DNA from: Solirubrobacterales bacterium 70-9
GTDB taxonomy: Bacteria > Actinomycetota > Thermoleophilia > Solirubrobacterales > 70-9
Assembly: GCA_001898095.1 (NCBI GenBank)
Contig: MKSH01000068.1
Span: 19,070-29,536 of the forward strand
Direction: 5' to 3'
DNA length: 10,467 nucleotides
Every line of letters begins with the position of its first letter. The first letter of the stretch is position 1. Positions 6,747 through 10,467 of this stretch are shown piece after piece. A model generated the notes under the pieces. That model was not told the DNA's origin. It saw only the letters and a program-made list of their open reading frames with translations, and did no database searches. The position numbers and the translations under genes were made by a program.

Positions 6747-9700
6747 TCATCGCCGTCGACCGCCTTTGCGCCGCTGGGCCCGTTTGGCGCGTCGCTCCTC
6801 GTTCCGTTTGCGGCGCTCGGCCGACTCCGGGTTGGCTTCGCTGCTCGGCGCGGGAGCTTTCTCCTCGGCCTCCGGCGCGCTCGGCGCCTCGGGGGCGTCC
6901 GTCGGCTCGGGCGCGACCGGGGCCTCGGCACCGCCGCCCTGCTCGGCCGGCTCCGCCGTGGCCACCGCGCCACCACCCAGGCGCTTCCGTTTCCTCGACG
7001 AGGCGCGCTCCAGCTCCTCCGGGGCGACTTTTTCTTCCGCCTCGCCGTCCTTGGCGAGCATCGCCACCTGGACGTCGTCGGCGTAGGCCGGGACGAGCCC
7101 GCCCTCGACCTCGGCGATCCGCTGGCGCCTGCGCACGTACTGGGGCTCGCGTTCCTTCCACGCGGTCAGCACCGGCGAGGCGATGAAGATCGACGAGTAG
7201 GTGCCGGAGGCGATCCCGATCAACATCGCGAAGGCGAAGTCCTGCAGCGTCGCACTGCCGAAGATGAGCAACGAGAGCACGGCCAGGAGGGTGGTGAAGC
7301 TGGTCGCCAGCGACCGGGTCATCACCTCGCTCATCGAGCGGTTCACGATCTGCGAGAAGGCCGCGCGCGGCATGCGCGGCAGGTTCTCTCGTATTCGGTC
7401 GAACACGATGATCGTGTCGTAGAGCGAGTAGCCCAAGATGGTTAAGAAGGCCGCAACGGTGCCGCTCGACACTTCTTTGCCGGTCAGCGCGTAGACGCCG
7501 CCGGTGATGAGGATGTCGTGGAAGAGCGCGATCAGCACCGGCACGGCGAATTTCGGCTCGAACCGCAGGGCCACGTAGACGAGGATCACCAGCAGGGAGA
7601 AGATCAGCGCCTTGACCGCGGATTCGGCGACCTGATTGCCGAAGGTCGGCCCGACCGAGGTGCTTTCGAAGCCTTCGCTTTCGATTCCGTACGCTTCCTG
7701 CAGGGCTTTTTCGGTCTCGTGCACTTCGCCCGGCTGCAGCTGCGCCGACTCGATCTGGAAGACGTTCGAGCCGAAGTGCGGCACCGTGACCTGCTGGATC
7801 TCGGCGTTGGAGACGCCGGCTTCCGAGAGGGCTTCCTGCACGCCTTCCTCGTCGGTCGGCTTTTCCAGGGCCGCGGTGATCCGCGTGCCGGACTCGAAGT
7901 CGATGCCGAAGTTCAGCTCCTTGGTCGAGAGCGCAAAGGCACCGATGATCAGGATCACCCCGGAGAAGGTGAAGAACCAGCGGCTGGCGCCGATGAAGTC
8001 GAAGTGCCAATCGCGCCCCTCGCCGCCGGCGCCCAGTGCGCTCCGCGATTTGAGCAGTTTGGACTTGCTCATCGTGCCGAGCAGCGCCTGGGTGAAGACG
8101 ACCGCGGTCAGCAGCGAGGTGATCGTGCCGACGCCGAGGATGAAGGCGAATCCCTTGACCCCGGCGGTCGCCAGGACGAAGAGGATGAACGCGGTCAGCA
8201 AGGTGACGACGTTCGCGTCGATGATCGTCGAGATCCCGCGTTTGTAGCCGGCGGAGATCGCGCTGCCCATCGATCTCCCGGCGCGCACCTCCTCCTTTAT
8301 TCGCTCGAAGATGACGATGTTCGAGTCGGCGGCCACGCCGATCGTCAGCACCAGGCCCGCGATCCCCGGCAGGGTCAGCGTGATCGGCACCAGTTTGATC
8401 AGGGCGAAGAAGATCACCCCGTAGGCGGCCAGCGCGATCACCGCGATCAGCCCGAGGAAGCGGTAGTAGGCGAGCAGGAAGATGATGACGAGGGCGAGGC
8501 CGATGATCCCGGCCTTGATCCCGTCGTGGAGCGCCTGCGAGCCGAGCGTCGCCGAGACCTGCGTCTCGGAGATCAGGTGCAGGTCGATCGGCAGCGCGCC
8601 GATCTGCAGCGTCGTCGCCAGTTCCTGCGCCTGCTCGAGCCCGGACGAACCGCTGAACCCACCGGAGATCTGGGCCCCCTGGCGACCGTCGATCCCGTCC
8701 GGGTTTTCGAGGAAGTTGATGATCGGCCGGCTCTGGACTTCGTTGTCGAGGATGACCGCGAAGTGGCCGGAGAGGGCCCCGGCTTCTTCGGCGCTGCCGG
8801 GCGGTCCGATCGACTGGGCCTGGCCGCGCTGGGCGATCCGGCGGGTGACGTTCTGGAAGTTTTCCCGCCCCTGATCGGTGAATTTGAAGGCGACGTTCGG
8901 TTCGTTGGTCTGGGTGTATTCCTGCTTCGGTTCGGTGATTTCCTTGCCCGAGAGCGAGTATTCGTCGTGCAGGGTGAACCAGCCCGGCTGCGCGGTTTCG
9001 TCGAACTGGCCGTTTTCGTCGGTCGGGTATTCGGAGACGAGGACGGTGCCGGGCGGGACTTCGAGCACGATCCCGTCTTTCGGCAGCGTTTCGCCGGTCG
9101 GGCTTTCGTAGAGGTCTTTCTTCTGCAGCTCCGGGCCCGCCAGCAGCTTGTGGGGCGCGGCTTTTTCGAAGAGGTAGTAGCGAGTGTGGGCGACCGAGCA
9201 CTTCGTGCATTCCGGTTCCGGCGTCTGTTTTTCCGCCAGCAGCCCCGCCTGGTAGGCGTTCGGGAAGGCGCCAGAGCGGATCAGGCGCTGGTTCTCTTCG
9301 CTTTTCGGGTTGCGGCCCGCGGCTTTCCATTCGGCTTCGAGCTTTTTCAGCGCCGCGGCCGGGGGCGTCTGGCCGGGATGGCCGCCGATCACCCGCTGGA
9401 TCCCCAGCAGGTTCGGCTCCCAGTCGTAGAAGTAGAGCTGTGCGGTCGAGCCCACCTGTTCGGCGGCGCGGTTCGCGTCGGTGACGCCGGGCAGGCCGAT
9501 CGTGATCTCGTTGTTGCCTAGTCGCGCGACTTCTGACTCGGACACGCCGAGGTTGTTGATCCGCTTTTCGATGATGTTGATCGACTCTTCGATGTCTTCG
9601 CCAGAGACTTCGGTCGCCGTACCGGTCGGCTGACCTTCGTAGACCAACTGGAGCCCGCCCTGCAGATCGAGGCCGAGCTTCGTTTCCTTGGTCGCGATGA

Positions 9701-9770
9701 TCACCCCGGAGAGGACGACCAGAGCGAGCACGAACAGCAGGACGAGGACGTGCTGCCGCCTGGAACCCAT
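6747..9770 (-). CDS. secDF: Fused protein translocase subunit SecDF
   Basis: SecDF uses the proton gradient to pull exported proteins across the membrane after SecYEG/SecA. Here SecD and SecF form one 1007-residue chain with about 12 membrane helices. The SecD half has TM1 (8-27), the GLDLQGG motif (33-39), a large periplasmic domain to about 410, and helices from about 417 to 563. The conserved acidic residue is D482 in GVAADSNIVIFERIKEE. The SecF half has TM1 near 597-616, GIDFESGT (622-629), a periplasmic domain to about 715, and helices to about 866 with D785 in GYSLYDTIIVFDRI. Both key aspartates are therefore kept. Odd points are an enlarged periplasmic region (about 118-280) containing CTKC (188-191), and a cytoplasmic tail (about 890-1007) rich in Pro/Ala/Glu and ending in a strongly basic stretch. 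A strong ribosome-binding site precedes the ATG. Confidence 0.97.
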   Translation of the reverse strand: MGSRRQHVLVLLFVLALVVLSGVIIATKETKLGLDLQGGLQLVYEGQPTGTATEVSGEDIEESINIIEKRINNLGVSESEVARLGNNEITIGLPGVTDANRAAEQVGSTAQLYFYDWEPNLLGIQRVIGGHPGQTPPAAALKKLEAEWKAAGRNPKSEENQRLIRSGAFPNAYQAGLLAEKQTPEPECTKCSVAHTRYYLFEKAAPHKLLAGPELQKKDLYESPTGETLPKDGIVLEVPPGTVLVSEYPTDENGQFDETAQPGWFTLHDEYSLSGKEITEPKQEYTQTNEPNVAFKFTDQGRENFQNVTRRIAQRGQAQSIGPPGSAEEAGALSGHFAVILDNEVQSRPIINFLENPDGIDGRQGAQISGGFSGSSGLEQAQELATTLQIGALPIDLHLISETQVSATLGSQALHDGIKAGIIGLALVIIFLLAYYRFLGLIAVIALAAYGVIFFALIKLVPITLTLPGIAGLVLTIGVAADSNIVIFERIKEEVRAGRSMGSAISAGYKRGISTIIDANVVTLLTAFILFVLATAGVKGFAFILGVGTITSLLTAVVFTQALLGTMSKSKLLKSRSALGAGGEGRDWHFDFIGASRWFFTFSGVILIIGAFALSTKELNFGIDFESGTRITAALEKPTDEEGVQEALSEAGVSNAEIQQVTVPHFGSNVFQIESAQLQPGEVHETEKALQEAYGIESEGFESTSVGPTFGNQVAESAVKALIFSLLVILVYVALRFEPKFAVPVLIALFHDILITGGVYALTGKEVSSGTVAAFLTILGYSLYDTIIVFDRIRENLPRMPRAAFSQIVNRSMSEVMTRSLATSFTTLLAVLSLLIFGSATLQDFAFAMLIGIASGTYSSIFIASPVLTAWKEREPQYVRRRQRIAEVEGGLVPAYADDVQVAMLAKDGEAEEKVAPEELERASSRKRKRLGGGAVATAEPAEQGGGAEAPVAPEPTDAPEAPSAPEAEEKAPAPSSEANPESAERRKRNEERRAKRAQRRKGGRRR

Positions 9771-9775
9771 CGCGC

Positions 9776-10264
9776 CTAGCCCTCCGGGGTCAGGACAAGC
9801 AGAAGCCCGCCGTCATCGTCATAGGCGGGGAAGACGTCGGCCACGGCTTTGGCGGGAAGGTCGCCCTCGGCGTTGACCGAGACGCGTTTGCCGAGTGAGC
9901 GCACGCCCCACTCGAGCGAGGTCTCGATCGGATCCGTCTGGCCGTCGCCGTCGGTGTCGGCCTCGGGGCCGCCGTCGCCGGGATCGATCCAGTCGAGGCC
10001 CAGGACCTCGCGCACCGGTCGCCCGATCACGTCCTCATCCGTCAGACCCGTCAACTCGTAGCTCCCCTTGCCCGCATCGATGACCCGTTCCTGCTGATCG
10101 CAGACGAAGAACGCCGCGTTCGGCGCCGGATAATAATCGTCGAGTAGTTCGAATACGAACCCGAAACCACATTTCGAACAACCCTTCGGTCGGCGGCTGA
10201 ACCCTTCGGTCCTGGAGCCGCTTACCTCGCGGTGTCCGCAGTTGGGGCAGATGAAAAACGGCAT
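9776..10264 (-). CDS. Zinc-ribbon and PAS-like protein with EF-hand-type loop
   Basis: This 162-residue cytoplasmic protein has no signal peptide or membrane helix. A zinc ribbon at the N-terminus has C6-PN-C9 and C29-SK-C32. A PAS-like domain follows from about residue 44, including AAFFVCD, a GYxELTG-like segment (67-73) and EDVIGRPVREVLG (77-89). It is interrupted at about 93-115 by a Gly/Asp-rich insertion whose residues 103-114 (DTDGDGQTDPIE) have Asp at loop positions 1, 3, 5 and 9 and Glu at 12, as in an EF-hand calcium loop or thrombospondin type-3 repeat. The final strands (about 128-160) fit the end of a PAS fold. A sensory or regulatory role is inferred, with ligand and partner unknown. 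It lies between ruvB and secDF, where yajC is usual, and its stop is only 5 bases from the secDF start. The ATG at 10264 places the zinc ribbon at the very start. Confidence 0.85.
   Translation of the reverse strand: MPFFICPNCGHREVSGSRTEGFSRRPKGCSKCGFGFVFELLDDYYPAPNAAFFVCDQQERVIDAGKGSYELTGLTDEDVIGRPVREVLGLDWIDPGDGGPEADTDGDGQTDPIETSLEWGVRSLGKRVSVNAEGDLPAKAVADVFPAYDDDGGLLLVLTPEG
9780..9785 (-). promoter_or_regulatory. Strong ribosome-binding site of secDF inside the PAS gene end
   Basis: GGAGGG on the minus strand lies nine bases before the secDF ATG at 9770 and within the last sense codons (PEG) of the upstream zinc-ribbon/PAS gene. Its position fixes the secDF start and points to translational coupling between the two genes. 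Confidence 0.8.
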
Positions 10265-10273
10265 GGTCGGGAC

Positions 10274-10305
10274 AGGCTAGATGATCGTCTTATGTGAAGA
10301 GTTAA
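10274..10305 (-). promoter_or_regulatory. Possible promoter of the PAS-secDF unit
   Basis: A TAnnnT-type -10 box, TAGCCT (10279-10274), lies nine bases before the ATG at 10264. It is the same hexamer as the candidate before recJ. The best -35-like sequence, TTAACT (10305-10300), is 20 bases away, too far for a typical promoter. No ribosome-binding site is visible before this ATG, which mildly supports a leaderless or very short leader. Confidence 0.25.
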
Positions 10306-10308
10306 GCG

Positions 10309-10347
10309 CCCGCGACGGAGCGGGTACAGGTGTCGGTTGGCGCCGAC
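10309..10347 (-). terminator. Two small hairpins after ruvB, weak terminator candidate
   Basis: GTCGG/CCGAC (10332-10336 with 10343-10347) starts just past the ruvB stop, and CCCGC/GCGGG (10309-10313 with 10320-10324) follows. Each has a 5-bp stem and a 6-base loop. The second is followed on the minus strand by CGCTTAACTC, a slightly T-rich tail. Partial termination of ruvB transcripts is possible. Confidence 0.3.
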
Positions 10348-10348
10348 G

Positions 10349-10467
10349 CTAGAAGAGGCTCGCCGCCCCTTCGGGCGCCTGCAGGCCGAGATGGCCGTAC
10401 GCGCGCTGCGTGAGGACGCGCCCGCGAGGGGTCCGTTTCAGCAGGCCCTGCTGCAGCAGGTACGGCT
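10349..10467 (-). CDS. ruvB: Holliday junction branch-migration helicase RuvB, C-terminal end only
   Basis: Only the last 38 codons and the TAG stop (10349-10351) are in the window, and the gene continues past the right edge. The translation contains [19 protein letters not shown] followed by RAYGHLGL, the highly conserved end of the RuvB winged-helix domain that contacts DNA. RuvB is the AAA+ motor that works with RuvA to move Holliday junctions during recombinational repair. The tail after HLGL ([10 protein letters not shown]) is short. Its place upstream of secDF, recJ and rel fits the common ruvCAB-sec-rel gene order, so ruvA and ruvC probably lie to the right. Confidence 0.93.
   Translation of the reverse strand, partial: PYLLQQGLLKRTPRGRVLTQRAYGHLGLQAPEGAASLF

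Noticed and set aside
6730..9330. 866-codon minus-strand frame overlapping secDF in another phase
   Set aside because: It shares DNA with secDF, which has conserved motifs across its whole length. The Arg/Pro/Gly-rich alternative product is a frame shadow.
7518..9521. 667-codon open frame on the plus strand opposite secDF
   Set aside because: It is antisense to secDF, and its Asp/Arg/Gly-rich translation has no membrane helix or known domain.
1..10467. A new defence, mobile or biosynthetic system
   Set aside because: All genes but three (SDR, PAS-like and the small membrane protein) are standard housekeeping genes in a familiar order. No transposase, phage, toxin, nuclease cassette or cluster signature was found.

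Overview
The window is GC-rich chromosomal DNA from what is probably a high-GC actinobacterium. A Thermoleophilia (Solirubrobacterales-like) source is my best inference, based on base composition, a housekeeping gene order and one fused SecD-SecF protein. No rRNA or other marker gene is present, so the taxonomy is tentative. All recognisable genes lie on the minus strand, so transcription runs from right to left.

In transcription order (right to left) the genes are: the last 38 codons of ruvB (10349-10467); a small zinc-ribbon/PAS protein with a calcium-type loop (9776-10264); a fused secDF protein-export gene (6747-9770); a small three-helix membrane protein (6466-6729); recJ with a long C-terminal extension (3797-6382); a bifunctional rel (p)ppGpp synthetase/hydrolase (1572-3785); and an NAD-dependent epimerase/dehydratase of the extended SDR family (431-1444). 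The left 430 bases hold no convincing gene. They contain a perfect 24-bp palindrome, a three-copy tandem repeat and a perfect 23-bp-stem hairpin.

The block matches the ruvCAB-(yajC)-secD-secF-(recJ)-(apt)-rel neighbourhood widespread in Actinobacteria and Firmicutes, but with changes. The usual yajC position holds the zinc-ribbon/PAS gene, and recJ abuts rel with no apt between them. The PAS gene and secDF are tightly coupled: the gap is 5 bases and the secDF ribosome-binding site lies inside the last PAS codons. The 87-aa membrane gene follows secDF closely, and a hairpin overlapping its stop codon probably ends that transcript. recJ and rel form a second unit, and the SDR gene appears to have its own leaderless promoter.

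The genes cover DNA repair (RuvB, RecJ), membrane protein export (SecDF plus a possible small partner) and the stringent response (Rel). I see no phage, transposon, CRISPR, toxin-antitoxin or biosynthetic cluster. The points most worth checking are the zinc-ribbon/PAS/EF-loop protein in the yajC position, the lineage-type additions to SecDF (periplasmic insertion with CxxC, and a basic cytoplasmic tail), the RecJ extension, and the structured DNA at the left edge.
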